This document shows positions 38,026 to 44,670 of a stretch of 44,670 nucleotides of DNA, piece by piece; position 1 is the first letter of the stretch; each line of letters opens with the position of its first letter. Both the position numbers and the translations under genes were made by a program. The stretch spans positions 1 through 44,670 of the forward strand of contig PHBU01000026.1 of assembly GCA_002840685.1 (NCBI GenBank), written 5' to 3'. Under the pieces are notes generated by a model. The model saw only the letters and a program-made list of their open reading frames with translations. It made no database searches and had not been told where the DNA came from. The stretch comes from Chloroflexi bacterium HGW-Chloroflexi-6. Its GTDB lineage: Bacteria; Chloroflexota; Anaerolineae; Anaerolineales; Villigracilaceae.

Positions 38026-39444
38026 TCAGGGCTGTGGGGTTGGGGTGACTACCAGGTTTTGTAATACCCAGCCTTCGATAACGCGCGTTGATGTGGTAAC
38101 TTTGATCTTGATCCAGATGCTGCCGTCTTCCAGCGTGACCGGCTCGTCTGGCAGGATTTCAACCACATAACCGTCCATGATGGTGGTAATGCCATTCCCC
38201 GCGGGTGTGGTGCGAATGGTTGCCCCAAATTGAATTTTCCCGTAAGCAGCGGTTGGAATGAGCACTGGCGTGGCCGTTGAGCGTGTGGTAGCTGTTGGCT
38301 GCGGGGTGATGGTTGGCGGTTCCGGCATCGGCGTGTTCGTTGTCTCGATAACGGGAGCAAGGCTAAGGGTGGATGTCGGTGCGGGAAGTGTGGCTGTTGG
38401 TTCTGATTCAGGCTGGGGCACGGGCACCAGAGTCCCAAGCCCCGCAAATCCAACCACGATCATCAGGCTGACAAGGATAACCCCCGCGCCCCAGGCGTAG
38501 CCGATCGATTCGATCGGGCGAAAGCCCATGTAGTAGAAAATGGCCAGGCCAAGCACGATAGACAGCGCCAGATGTACCAGAAAAACCGCCAGCGCCTGCG
38601 GCCACAGGCCGGGAGTACCGTTGCCCAGTCCGAAACCGGCGGCGCCGATCGGCAGAAGCAGTTCGTAGCTCAAGATTAAGCCCGGCAAGGTCGGTTTATC
38701 GTCTTTTTGAATGAATACAATGACGAGGGCGATCGTACCGAGCGCAACAAGCAAAAGGTCAGGCCACCACAGGCGGGCGTGCAGATAGGCCTGATCCAGC
38801 AGGATGGGCATGAAGATGCGCGAGGCCAGCCCGGCCAGCAGCCCGGTAATAAATATGATCAGAATGGCTGTAAAAAAACCGCCCAGGGTTTGGCCAAAAA
38901 AACGCGACTCGCCTGTAGCTGCGGCCAGTGAAATGCCCAGCCAGGGTGCGGGAAAGGGCGCCAGCACAACGGCCAAGAGGAGAATGGCGGGGGCATTCAA
39001 CAAATAGCCAATGCCGATCAGTGAACCTGCTATAAGCGCAAAAATAAAGAAGTCAAAAGTTGGGACAGCGCGTTGAGCCATGCTTTCGAGGCGATCTGGA
39101 ACTTCTTCATCGCTCAGGCGGGCCACCAGGGGCTGGCGCGAGCGTCGCCTGCGCACTGAGGGGCGCTCTATTTCTGGGAGCGGCGCAAAGCCCAGTTCTT
39201 CAATGTTGATCCGCGCGCTGGCTTCCAGGGCTGAAAAATCGAATTCTGGGACATCGTCTGACTCTGTGTTTTCAGCAAGAATATTACTTAAAGGCGCGTT
39301 CAAATCATCTGGCACAGACGATTCTATATCTTTTGTGTTGCTTTCACTTGCTTCAGAAGAACCATCCGCGCCGTGTTGGTGCGGCATGTTGTTCTCTTCG
39401 TCATCTTGTGGAATCAGGTTTGGGTCTTCAGATGCAGGATTCAT
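38026..39444 (-). CDS. DUF389-like membrane protein with bacterial SH3 domain
   Basis: A 472-residue fusion. An acidic disordered N-terminus (about 1-130) leads to about eight membrane segments (about 131-340) with a DUF389-like start, LIAGSLIGIGYLLNAPAIL and APFPAPWLGISLAAATGE. A Ser/Thr/Pro-rich linker (about 345-395, TPMPEPPTITPQPTATT) follows, and the end (about 398-465) is a bacterial SH3 domain (FGATIRTTPAGNGI, then WIKIKVTTSTRVIEGWV), which usually binds cell-wall material. ATG 39444 overlaps the HAD gene stop by 4 bp. The function is unknown; the SH3 end suggests that the C-terminus is outside. Confidence 0.75.
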   Translation of the reverse strand: MNPASEDPNLIPQDDEENNMPHQHGADGSSEASESNTKDIESSVPDDLNAPLSNILAENTESDDVPEFDFSALEASARINIEELGFAPLPEIERPSVRRRRSRQPLVARLSDEEVPDRLESMAQRAVPTFDFFIFALIAGSLIGIGYLLNAPAILLLAVVLAPFPAPWLGISLAAATGESRFFGQTLGGFFTAILIIFITGLLAGLASRIFMPILLDQAYLHARLWWPDLLLVALGTIALVIVFIQKDDKPTLPGLILSYELLLPIGAAGFGLGNGTPGLWPQALAVFLVHLALSIVLGLAIFYYMGFRPIESIGYAWGAGVILVSLMIVVGFAGLGTLVPVPQPESEPTATLPAPTSTLSLAPVIETTNTPMPEPPTITPQPTATTRSTATPVLIPTAAYGKIQFGATIRTTPAGNGITTIMDGYVVEILPDEPVTLEDGSIWIKIKVTTSTRVIEGWVLQNLVVTPTPQP

Positions 39445-39911
39445 TTTCTTAGGCTCGCTATTAAGCGCAGGGGTTTATCGAATAAATCAAGCGCCGAGAT
39501 AATGTTGGGCATGAGCAAGTCCGCGGCAAGCATGGTTTCGGTGCTTAGTCCCTCGGTGGACATGACGCAGATACCGAGAACTGCTTCCTTGAGCATAAGG
39601 GCATCGTTTGAACCTTGCCCAATTGCTATAACATTTTTGTTTCCCAGATTGCGCACATAAGTTGCTTTTTGAGCGGCTTCATTGCCCGGTTGGATGCGGA
39701 TGGCCTGCAGGTTGAGTTGCTTGTCAATGATCGCTTGCCCGCCATGTGTGTCTGCGGTCAGCAAGTGGATTTGGAGCCGGTCACGTAGTACCGCAATTCG
39801 ACGCTGCACGCCTTCGATGAGTATACCATCCAAAGCCAGCGTCCCATTAACATCCATAACCAAGTGTTGCAAATTAAGCACACCCTGACCGGGAATGGTT
39901 AATTCTATCAT
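39441..39911 (-). CDS. HAD-superfamily protein (soluble P-type ATPase-like)
   Basis: This 156-residue protein matches the soluble P-type ATPase-like group (COG4087). The HAD motif I is VMDVNGTLALDG (about 18-29), motif II LLTADTHG (about 50-57), and motif III/IV VIAIGQGSNDALML (about 96-109). In motif I the second aspartate is replaced by asparagine (DxN), which would weaken general acid catalysis and is typical of this group, as I recall. It has no membrane segments. TATAAT (39923-39918), TGAGGC and ATG 39911 form a leaderless-type start. It is divergent from lexA and coupled to the SH3 membrane protein gene by a 4-bp overlap. Confidence 0.82.
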   Translation of the reverse strand: MIELTIPGQGVLNLQHLVMDVNGTLALDGILIEGVQRRIAVLRDRLQIHLLTADTHGGQAIIDKQLNLQAIRIQPGNEAAQKATYVRNLGNKNVIAIGQGSNDALMLKEAVLGICVMSTEGLSTETMLAADLLMPNIISALDLFDKPLRLIASLRK

Positions 39912-39917
39912 GCCTCA

Positions 39918-39923
39918 ATTATA
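39918..39923 (-). promoter_or_regulatory. -10 element giving a leaderless HAD mRNA
   Basis: On the - strand TATAAT (39923-39918) is followed by TGAGGC and ATG 39911. The six-base spacing matches that of the acetyltransferase promoter (TATAAT, AGCGGC, ATG). Confidence 0.6.
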
Positions 39924-39945
39924 ACAGGGGATTTTGATTTAGCCC

Positions 39946-39974
39946 TTGACATGGAACGCATGTTCGTGTATTAT
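39946..39974 (+). promoter_or_regulatory. lexA promoter with an SOS box
   Basis: TTGACA (39946-39951), 17 bp, TATTAT (39969-39974) is a consensus-like promoter. The spacer contains GAACGCATGTTC (39954-39965), a perfect match to the Gram-positive-type SOS box GAAC-N4-GTTC. LexA bound there would block polymerase, giving autoregulation. Confidence 0.88.
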
Positions 39975-40017
39975 TTTATAGAACGGATGAGCGGTTTATG
40001 GGCTCAAGGAGAAAACC

Positions 40018-40764
40018 ATGATGATGGTAAGAAAAAGTAAAGGATTAAGTGATCGCCACATAAAAATTTTGAATTTTTTGGGCGAACATCAAGATAAAGG
40101 TTACCCGCCCTCTATTCGCGAAATAGGCGAAGAGACGGGAATTTCATCCACTTCGGTGGTGAATTATTATCTTGAACAACTCGAAAAGTGGGGCTACATC
40201 GAGCGTGATCGGCGCATTTCGCGTGGTGTGCGGGTTGTGCCTGAGATGCTTGCCGAAGTTGCCCACCGCCTGGGAAATACCGCGCGCGCTTCTGTTACGC
40301 AAGTTGTTAACATAACGGCTGAGTTGCTGAAAATCCCAGTTGCCGGTCGTATTGTCGCGAGCGCCCCGGCCCCGGTCCCTGCTTCTGATTTTGCTTATTA
40401 TGATCAGGAAGCCAGTGTGGAAATCGCCCGTTCGCTTTTGCCTGCCAAAACCAAAATCGAGGATTTGTTTGCGCTGGAAGTCCAGGGTGATTCAATGATC
40501 GATGCAATGGTCAACGATGGCGACATTGTTATCATGCGCCGTATGGCAAGTAATGCTGAAGCCAAAAATGGTGAAATGGTTGCTGTTTGGCTGCCCGAAC
40601 GGGATGAGACCACGCTTAAGTATTTCTACAAAGAGCCTAATCGTTATCGGCTCCAGCCTGCCAACCCAACCATGGATGCTATTTACGTTGATAAGCGCGA
40701 GAAGCTTGAGATCAGGGGTAAGGTAGTAATGGTCATTCGAAAAGTTGCAACCACCGCCATGTAG
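40018..40764 (+). CDS. lexA: SOS regulator LexA
   Basis: This 248-residue repressor has an N-terminal winged helix (about 10-72; GYPPSIREIGEETGISSTSV). The C-terminal S24 peptidase domain (about 105-240) has Ser159 in QGDSMIDAMV and Lys201 in TTLKYFYKEP, the self-cleavage dyad. The usual Ala-Gly bond is replaced by Ala114-Ser115 in GRIVASAPAP. A linker of about 20 residues longer than in E. coli (TARASVTQVVNITAELL) joins the domains. It represses DNA-repair genes until RecA filaments trigger self-cleavage. ATG 40018 follows AAGGAGA, then two further ATG codons. Its SOS box lies inside the promoter. Confidence 0.95.
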   Translation: MMMVRKSKGLSDRHIKILNFLGEHQDKGYPPSIREIGEETGISSTSVVNYYLEQLEKWGYIERDRRISRGVRVVPEMLAEVAHRLGNTARASVTQVVNITAELLKIPVAGRIVASAPAPVPASDFAYYDQEASVEIARSLLPAKTKIEDLFALEVQGDSMIDAMVNDGDIVIMRRMASNAEAKNGEMVAVWLPERDETTLKYFYKEPNRYRLQPANPTMDAIYVDKREKLEIRGKVVMVIRKVATTAM

Positions 40765-40776
40765 GTTGCTCCTTGT

Positions 40777-40817
40777 ATAAAAAAAGACGCCCTTTTCACA
40801 AGGGCGTCTTTTTTTAT
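40777..40817. terminator. Bidirectional terminator between lexA and rplL
   Basis: GACGCCCTT (40786-40794) pairs with AAGGGCGTC (40800-40808), and the stem is extended by a run of seven A and seven T plus AT (arms 40777-40794 and 40800-40817). It works in both directions for the convergent lexA and rplL. Confidence 0.93.
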
Positions 40818-40832
40818 GTTTAGAACCAGAAA

Positions 40833-41213
40833 CTAGGCAACTTCGATGACAGCGCCGGCTTCTTCGAGCTTCTTCTTGGCATCCATCGCGGCATCTTTGC
40901 CGACGCCAGCCAGGACTTTGCCACCAGCGGTTTCAGCCATGGTCTTGGCTTCGCCGAGACCCAGGCTGGTCAGTTGGCGGATGACTTTAATGGTCTCAAT
41001 TTTCTTGGGACCAGCATCCTTGATGATGACATCGAATTCGGTCTTTTCTTCGACGGGTTCAGCAGCGGCAGCGGCGCCGGCAACGGCAACTGCAGCGACA
41101 GGAGCGGCGGCGGAAACGCCCCACTTTTCTTCGAGCATCTTGACCAGATCGGCAGCTTCCAAGACGGAGAGCTTGCTCAGTTCTTCAACCAGTTTTTCGA
41201 GATTTGCAGCCAT
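40833..41213 (-). CDS. rplL: 50S ribosomal protein L7/L12
   Basis: A 126-residue stalk protein that recruits and activates translation GTPases. It has the N-terminal dimer domain (LVEELSKLSVLEAADLVKML), an alanine-rich hinge (VAAVAVAGAAAAAEPVEE, about 37-54), and the globular C-terminal domain with KIETIKVIRQLTSLGLGEAK. It is the last gene of the secE-nusG-rplKAJL operon. ATG 41213 follows AAGGAG. It lies 76 bp from rplJ, and the shared terminator with lexA follows. Confidence 0.97.
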   Translation of the reverse strand: MAANLEKLVEELSKLSVLEAADLVKMLEEKWGVSAAAPVAAVAVAGAAAAAEPVEEKTEFDVIIKDAGPKKIETIKVIRQLTSLGLGEAKTMAETAGGKVLAGVGKDAAMDAKKKLEEAGAVIEVA

Positions 41214-41289
41214 TGTGTAATTACTCCTTAAAGATCAGGGAAATTTTGAGATTATTGAAAACAGTGAAACATCGGGGCGTAAAGTTTGT

Positions 41290-41820
41290 TTACGCAGCTG
41301 CCTGGGCCTTGTCGGCGTAGGCGCGGAACACAGAAGCCAGAGAGCGGGCCGGTTCGGCGATTGTGCGAACCAGTTTTCCGGCTGGGGCTTGCAGAACGCC
41401 CAGTAATTGTGAGCGAACGATGGGCAAAGGCGGCAGTTCTGCCAACGCTTTGATCTGGCTTGGGCTGAGGACTTGCTTTTCGAGAAAACCGCCTTTGAGC
41501 TTTACAGCTTCCATGCTTTTTGTCGCTTCTGTCAATGCTTTCGCAGTTGCTGCGGCATCGCTAAAAGCAAAGGCCATGGCGGTGCTTTTTTCGAGCAATT
41601 CCTGGGGTACTTGCATCTCTTTATCTGACAAGACTTTGCGTACCAATGTGTTTTTGACAATGTGCAGCTCACCACCGCTTTCGCGGATTTTGGTGCGAAT
41701 TGAATCGAGCTGCTTAACCGTTAGACCGGTATATTCAACCACGATCACTGCCTTACTGCCATCTAACCACGCTTGATATTGAGCAAGCACCTGGTCTTTT
41801 TTCTCTCGTGAAATAGCCAA
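41290..41820 (-). CDS. rplJ: 50S ribosomal protein L10
   Basis: This 176-residue protein anchors the L7/L12 stalk to 23S rRNA. AVIVVEYTGLTVKQLDSIR (about 24-42), ELHIVKNTLVRKVL and SQLLGVLQAPAGKLVRTI are typical. The start is TTG at 41820, forced by GGAGG nine bases upstream; no ATG lies near. L10 with L7/L12 normally binds its own mRNA leader to repress the operon, and the leader is present upstream. Confidence 0.95.
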   Translation of the reverse strand: MAISREKKDQVLAQYQAWLDGSKAVIVVEYTGLTVKQLDSIRTKIRESGGELHIVKNTLVRKVLSDKEMQVPQELLEKSTAMAFAFSDAAATAKALTEATKSMEAVKLKGGFLEKQVLSPSQIKALAELPPLPIVRSQLLGVLQAPAGKLVRTIAEPARSLASVFRAYADKAQAAA

Positions 41821-41842
41821 TGAAAATTACCTCCTTTCTTTT

Positions 41843-41998
41843 AAGAATCTTTGCCTGACAAACGCCAGGCAAAGACCTTTCCCGTAAGGGAAACATCCCC
41901 GAGGGGATGGGAGAATCTCCAGTAGTCTTCACCTGAGCAGGGAATTAAGCCTGGTAGGGCGCCTGCTGTCACGGGCGAAGTGTTTGTCAGTGCGGTAA
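41843..41998 (-). ncRNA. L10 leader RNA (autoregulatory)
   Basis: The 188-bp gap between rplA and rplJ matches the L10 leader. On the - strand GACAGCAGGCGCC (from 41970) and CCTGCTCAGGTGAAGAC (from 41941) form the L10-binding kink-turn region. Next come hairpins around CATCCCC/GGGGATG (about 41909-41894), CCCTTACGGG (about 41890-41881), and CTTTGCCTG/CAGGCAAAG (41874-41849). The L10-L12 complex would bind and shut off rplJ-rplL. Exact ends are estimated. Confidence 0.75.
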
Positions 41999-42008
41999 CG
42001 GGTAAATT

Positions 42009-42728
42009 TTACCCGGAAACCTCCATGGATTGAGCCAGGTTCGTATCAACCTTGACGCCGGGGCCCATGCTTGCGGCCAGGGTAACAGTTTTGATATAAG
42101 AACCTTTGGCGCCAGACGGGCGCGCTTTTTTGATGGCATCCATCAGTGTTGACAGGTTTTCGAAGAGTTTCTGTTGGTCAAAACCAACTTTGCCAATCTG
42201 GACATGAATATTGGCTGTTTTGTCGAGACGGAACTCAACGCGCCCGGCCTTGGCCTGTTCGATCGCGCGAGGCAGATCTTCGCCCGGTACAACTGTGCCG
42301 GCTTTGGGGTTTGGCATCAAACCGCGCGGACCGAGCACACGACCGAGGCGGCCGACTTTACCCATCAGATCGGGGGTTGAGATGGCGACATCAAAATCAG
42401 CCCAACCAGCCTGGATCTTGCTGAAGGTCTCATCGTCATCGGCAACCGTGTCTGCACCTGCATTACGGGCAATGGTTGCGGCTTCGCCCGCAGCGAAAAC
42501 GAGCACGCGCACATTCTTGCCGAGCCCGTGCGGTAACACCACAACGTCGCGGACTTGCTGATCGGCCTGACGGGGATCAAGGGTGGTGCGGATGTGAACT
42601 TCTACAGTTCCATCAAATTTGGTATATGAAGTGCTTTTTACAAGTGAAAGGGCTTCTTCTGGGGAATACAGTTGATCCCGATCTACTTTGGCTGCAGCAG
42701 CCAGGTATTTTTTTCCGTGTTTTGCCAT
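42009..42728 (-). CDS. rplA: 50S ribosomal protein L1
   Basis: A 239-residue L1 protein of the ribosomal L1 stalk, which moves deacylated tRNA out of the E site. It shows GTVEVHIRTTLDPRQADQQV (about 39-58), VVLPHGLGKNVRVLVFA, the RLGRVLGPRGLMPNPKAGTV loop (about 127-146) and the GSYIKTVTLAASMGPGVKVD ending. ATG 42728 follows GGAGG. It is 50 bp downstream of rplK on the same strand. Confidence 0.97.
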   Translation of the reverse strand: MAKHGKKYLAAAAKVDRDQLYSPEEALSLVKSTSYTKFDGTVEVHIRTTLDPRQADQQVRDVVVLPHGLGKNVRVLVFAAGEAATIARNAGADTVADDDETFSKIQAGWADFDVAISTPDLMGKVGRLGRVLGPRGLMPNPKAGTVVPGEDLPRAIEQAKAGRVEFRLDKTANIHVQIGKVGFDQQKLFENLSTLMDAIKKARPSGAKGSYIKTVTLAASMGPGVKVDTNLAQSMEVSG

Positions 42729-42778
42729 TTTTAGCCTCCGTGGTACAAACGGGCCGCATAAAACGACCCTCCCATCAG

Positions 42779-43204
42779 TTAATCTACAATTGTGATGCCC
42801 ATTGAGCGGGCTGTGCCTTCAACTTGTTTCATCGCGCCTTCGATATCAATGGCGTTCAGATCTTTCATTTTGGCTTCTGCGATTTGTTTTACCTGGGCGC
42901 GAGTAATTTTGCCAACCTTGTCTTTATTCGGCACACTGGAGCCTTTGGTAACGCCTGCGGCTTTACGAATCAGCACCGGAGCCGGTGAGGTCTTCAAAAC
43001 AAAGGTGAAAGAACCATCACTGTAGATACTGATCTCTGCCGGCAGGATTTCTCCGGGTCGATTTGAGGTGCGGGCATTGTACTCTTTACAAAAAGCCATG
43101 ATGTTAAGACCATGGCCAGCCAACGCCGGACCAACCGGGGGAGCCGGGTTGGCTTTTCCAGCTTCAAGCTGAAGACGAACAACTGCTTTTAGTTTCTTTG
43201 CCAT
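42779..43204 (-). CDS. rplK: 50S ribosomal protein L11
   Basis: This 141-residue protein of the GTPase centre has AVVRLQLEAGKANPAPPVG and GLNIMAFCKEYNART at its N-terminus and the rRNA-binding C-terminal domain with KITRAQVKQIAEAKMKDLN. ATG 43204 gives the exact family length and follows AAGGAG; a longer in-frame start at 43270 adds unrelated residues and is rejected. The operon order nusG-rplK-rplA is standard. Confidence 0.97.
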   Translation of the reverse strand: MAKKLKAVVRLQLEAGKANPAPPVGPALAGHGLNIMAFCKEYNARTSNRPGEILPAEISIYSDGSFTFVLKTSPAPVLIRKAAGVTKGSSVPNKDKVGKITRAQVKQIAEAKMKDLNAIDIEGAMKQVEGTARSMGITIVD

Positions 43205-43309
43205 TTTTACTCCTTGCGTCAGGGCACTTACCCTGCGCCTTGTGGTTTTTACGGGTGATTTTGGGGACACCCTCCCACTTTTTTAACGCGTTGTTTTTTG
43301 CAACGCGGC

Positions 43310-43948
43310 TTACGCTTTTTCGACTTGCAAGAAATCCAACTCTACGGGCGTTTCGCGACCGAAGAAAGAAACCCTTACGCGCACTTTTGTGCGTTCCATA
43401 TCAATTTCCGAAACAATACCTCGAAAATCGTTGAATGGCCCATCGACAATCCGAACACGTTCGCCAACTTTGTAGGTAACTTTGACGGTGGGCGCTTCAG
43501 CTTCCATGCGCTTGATGATCTGGTTGACTTCCTCTTGCCGAAGGGGTGTGGGATCGTTACCCATACCGACAAAACCAGTCACGCCCGGGGTGTTGCGCAC
43601 TACAAACCACGATTCTTCGGTTAGAACCATATTTACCAGAACATACCCAGGGAAAATGTGGCGTTCGACTGTTCGGCGCTTGCCTTCTTTTACTTCTATC
43701 TCTTCCTGGGTCGGGATGACGACATCGAAAATCTTGTCTTTCATTCCCATTGTCTCGACACGCTGTTCCAGGTTGTGTCGCACTTTGTTTTCATAGCCCG
43801 AATAGCAATGGACAACGTACCAAGCCCGACTATCAAGGGTTTCTTCAGGTGCGTTTGAAGACCCGGAAGCTAAATCTTGATCTTCCGAGACAGGAGTTTC
43901 CTCGTTGCTATTTACGGGTTCCAACTGTTCAGGGTCTTGCGCACTCAT
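43310..43948 (-). CDS. nusG: Transcription termination/antitermination protein NusG
   Basis: A 212-residue NusG: an acidic N-terminal extension (about 1-38), the NGN domain (RAWYVVHCYSGYENKV, about 40-55, and HIFPGYVLVNMVL, about 92-104), and a C-terminal KOW domain (YKVGERVRIVDGPFNDFRG, about 157-175). It binds RNA polymerase and joins transcription to Rho or the ribosome. ATG 43948 is chosen; a TTG at 43972, next to the secE stop, would add 8 residues. The acidic extension is longer than in E. coli. Confidence 0.95.
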   Translation of the reverse strand: MSAQDPEQLEPVNSNEETPVSEDQDLASGSSNAPEETLDSRAWYVVHCYSGYENKVRHNLEQRVETMGMKDKIFDVVIPTQEEIEVKEGKRRTVERHIFPGYVLVNMVLTEESWFVVRNTPGVTGFVGMGNDPTPLRQEEVNQIIKRMEAEAPTVKVTYKVGERVRIVDGPFNDFRGIVSEIDMERTKVRVRVSFFGRETPVELDFLQVEKA

Positions 43949-43972
43949 TATCTGCTCTTTTCTCTCAACCAA

Positions 43973-44191
43973 CTAAGCGCCTAAGGCCAAGCTAACCAAC
44001 CATGCGCCAATTGCATCAAGACTGCTCAGATAGATTGCCATGATCACCAGAACCACAAGAACGATTCTGGTCATATGCCAAGCTTCCTGGCGAGTGGGCC
44101 AGCTTACCTTGCGCAATTCACCCCTTGTTTCAAGATAGAAGCGAGCTATCGCATTTGGGCGTTTGACGATTTTTTTCTCTTTTTCGGCCAA
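43973..44191 (-). CDS. secE: Preprotein translocase subunit SecE
   Basis: This 72-residue single-helix form of SecE has the conserved amphipathic segment FYLETRGELRKVSWPTRQEA (about 18-37) and one membrane helix (about 42-64). It clamps SecY in the protein export channel. The start codon is TTG 44191, set by AAGGAG six bases before; no ATG is near. nusG follows directly. Confidence 0.95.
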   Translation of the reverse strand: MAEKEKKIVKRPNAIARFYLETRGELRKVSWPTRQEAWHMTRIVLVVLVIMAIYLSSLDAIGAWLVSLALGA

Positions 44192-44221
44192 GGCAAACTC
44201 CTTTTACTCTTACGGTGAAAA

Positions 44222-44252
44222 CGCCGCCTCATAACTCTTGTAGAGGACGGCG
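44222..44252 (-). terminator. Hairpin between tRNA-Trp and secE
   Basis: CGCCGCCTC (44222-44230) faces GAGGACGGCG (44243-44252) with one bulge. On the - strand TTTTC follows. It could partly end the tRNA transcript before secE or aid processing. Confidence 0.5.
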
Positions 44253-44266
44253 CTGGAAAACTCAGG

Positions 44267-44339
44267 CAGGCCAGGCAGGACTTGAACCCACAACCATTCG
44301 TTTTGGAGACGAAAGCTCTACCAATTGAGCTACTGGCCT
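44267..44339 (-). tRNA. trnW: tRNA-Trp (anticodon CCA)
   Basis: A 73-base cloverleaf on the - strand. Acceptor arms AGGCCAG and CTGGCCT pair fully; the D-arm is GCTC/GAGC, the anticodon stem is TTCGT/ACGAA with loop CTCCAAA (anticodon CCA), and the T-loop is TTCAAGT. The discriminator base is G, as expected for Trp. CCA is not encoded. It lies between rpmG and secE, its usual place in many bacteria. Confidence 0.97.
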
Positions 44340-44347
44340 AGGGAAAA

Positions 44348-44370
44348 AGGGGCGAACCAAGTTCGCCCCT
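44348..44370 (-). terminator. Terminator of rpmG
   Basis: AGGGGCGAAC (44348-44357) and GTTCGCCCCT (44361-44370) form a perfect 10-bp stem with a 3-base loop. On the - strand TTTTTCCC follows, between the rpmG stop and the 5' end of tRNA-Trp. Confidence 0.8.
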
Positions 44371-44376
44371 GTATTC

Positions 44377-44547
44377 TTACTTCGTCTCGCGGTGTCCAGT
44401 GTGCTTTCGGCAGCGCGGGCAGTACTTGCTTAGTTCCATGCGCTGGGGGTCATTGCGACGATTCTTTTCACTAGTGTAATTGCGTTCTTTGCAATCGTTG
44501 CACTGTAACGTAATGACCGGGCGGACGTCTTTCTTTTTAGATGCCAT
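44377..44547 (-). CDS. rpmG: 50S ribosomal protein L33
   Basis: A 56-residue L33 read directly from the - strand. It starts MASKKKDVRPVITLQC and holds CNDC (about 16-19) and CPRC (about 43-46), four zinc-binding cysteines, so it is the zinc-carrying (C+) form. RMELSKYCPRCRKHTGHRET is the usual ending. There is no clear ribosome site. It lies between tuf and tRNA-Trp, as in many genomes. Confidence 0.95.
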   Translation of the reverse strand: MASKKKDVRPVITLQCNDCKERNYTSEKNRRNDPQRMELSKYCPRCRKHTGHRETK

Positions 44548-44570
44548 GCTAACTTACCAACTTTCAGAAA

Positions 44571-44670
44571 TTATTGGATGATCTTGGTGATGACACCCGC
44601 GCCGACGGTCAAGCCGCCTTCGCGAATGGCGAACTTGGAGCCCTGCTCGAGCGCGACCGGGATGATCAGT
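44571..44670 (-). CDS. tuf: Elongation factor Tu, C-terminal end (partial)
   Basis: The last 32 codons of EF-Tu run off the window edge. The readable sequence LIIPVALEQGSKFAIREGG is followed by LTVGAGVITKIIQ and TAA at 44573-44571, matching the domain III end of EF-Tu. Delivery of aminoacyl-tRNA needs the missing part, outside the window. It is upstream of rpmG on the same strand. Confidence 0.95.
   Translation of the reverse strand, partial: LIIPVALEQGSKFAIREGGLTVGAGVITKIIQ

Overview
The window looks like a chromosomal segment of a Chloroflexota bacterium, most likely class Anaerolineae. This is inferred from the mix of families (DUF5671, DUF6754, a stand-alone MutL/GlmL ATPase, a zinc-ribbon protein with PDWL repeats, SpoVS, a multi-LTD lamin-tail protein); no 16S rRNA gene is present to confirm it. 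Gene density is high, genes run in both directions, and there are no phages, insertion sequences or CRISPR arrays.

Layout. (1) 1-8.4 kb, + strand: a YtrA-type GntR regulator, a slipin/SPFH protein, an SdpI-family membrane protein and a two-gene ABC-2 exporter, with two parS-like palindromes between them; then a DUF4177 protein, a CPBP protease, a GAF histidine kinase and a GT-C-like membrane protein. (2) 8.4-17.7 kb, - strand: a PEP-synthase-like protein without a visible swivel domain, dnaN, a DUF5671 multi-module membrane protein, two small membrane-associated proteins, a four-domain lamin-tail protein and spoVS. (3) 17.73-18.20 kb: a non-coding replication origin with four perfect and three near-perfect DnaA boxes, a DnaA-trio/AT-rich unwinding module like that of Bacillus subtilis, and three CCC-ATAT-GGG palindromes. 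In four hand-counted 60-base lines the + strand is C-rich or balanced on the left and G-rich on the right of this point. (4) 18.2-22.8 kb: a nucleotidyltransferase and deoxynucleoside kinase pair; an acetyltransferase, methyltransferase and glycosyltransferase group; a two-gene nucleotidyltransferase module resembling a toxin-antitoxin pair. (5) 22.8-26.2 kb, - strand: nucleotide metabolism, with a CAD-like dihydroorotase, a UraA-type permease behind a leader-peptide attenuator, and a phosphoribosyltransferase. (6) 26.2-36.5 kb, + strand: a DUF951 protein and a processive glycosyltransferase, then an eight-gene run (27643-36483) of membrane proteins built around a MutL-type ASKHA ATPase. This is the best candidate for an undescribed system. 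(7) 36.5-40.8 kb: a phosphohexomutase, a DUF389-like/SH3 membrane protein, a HAD protein and, divergently, lexA with a Gram-positive-type SOS box. (8) 40.8-44.7 kb, - strand: tuf (partial), rpmG, tRNA-Trp, secE, nusG, rplK, rplA, rplJ and rplL, with an L10 leader before rplJ.

How parts connect. dnaN, the origin and parS-like sites mark the origin-proximal domain. LexA carries its own operator inside its promoter. The permease leader has the parts expected for UTP-sensing attenuation as in E. coli pyrBI. Several genes have a -10 hexamer only 6-8 bases before the ATG, pointing to leaderless mRNAs.
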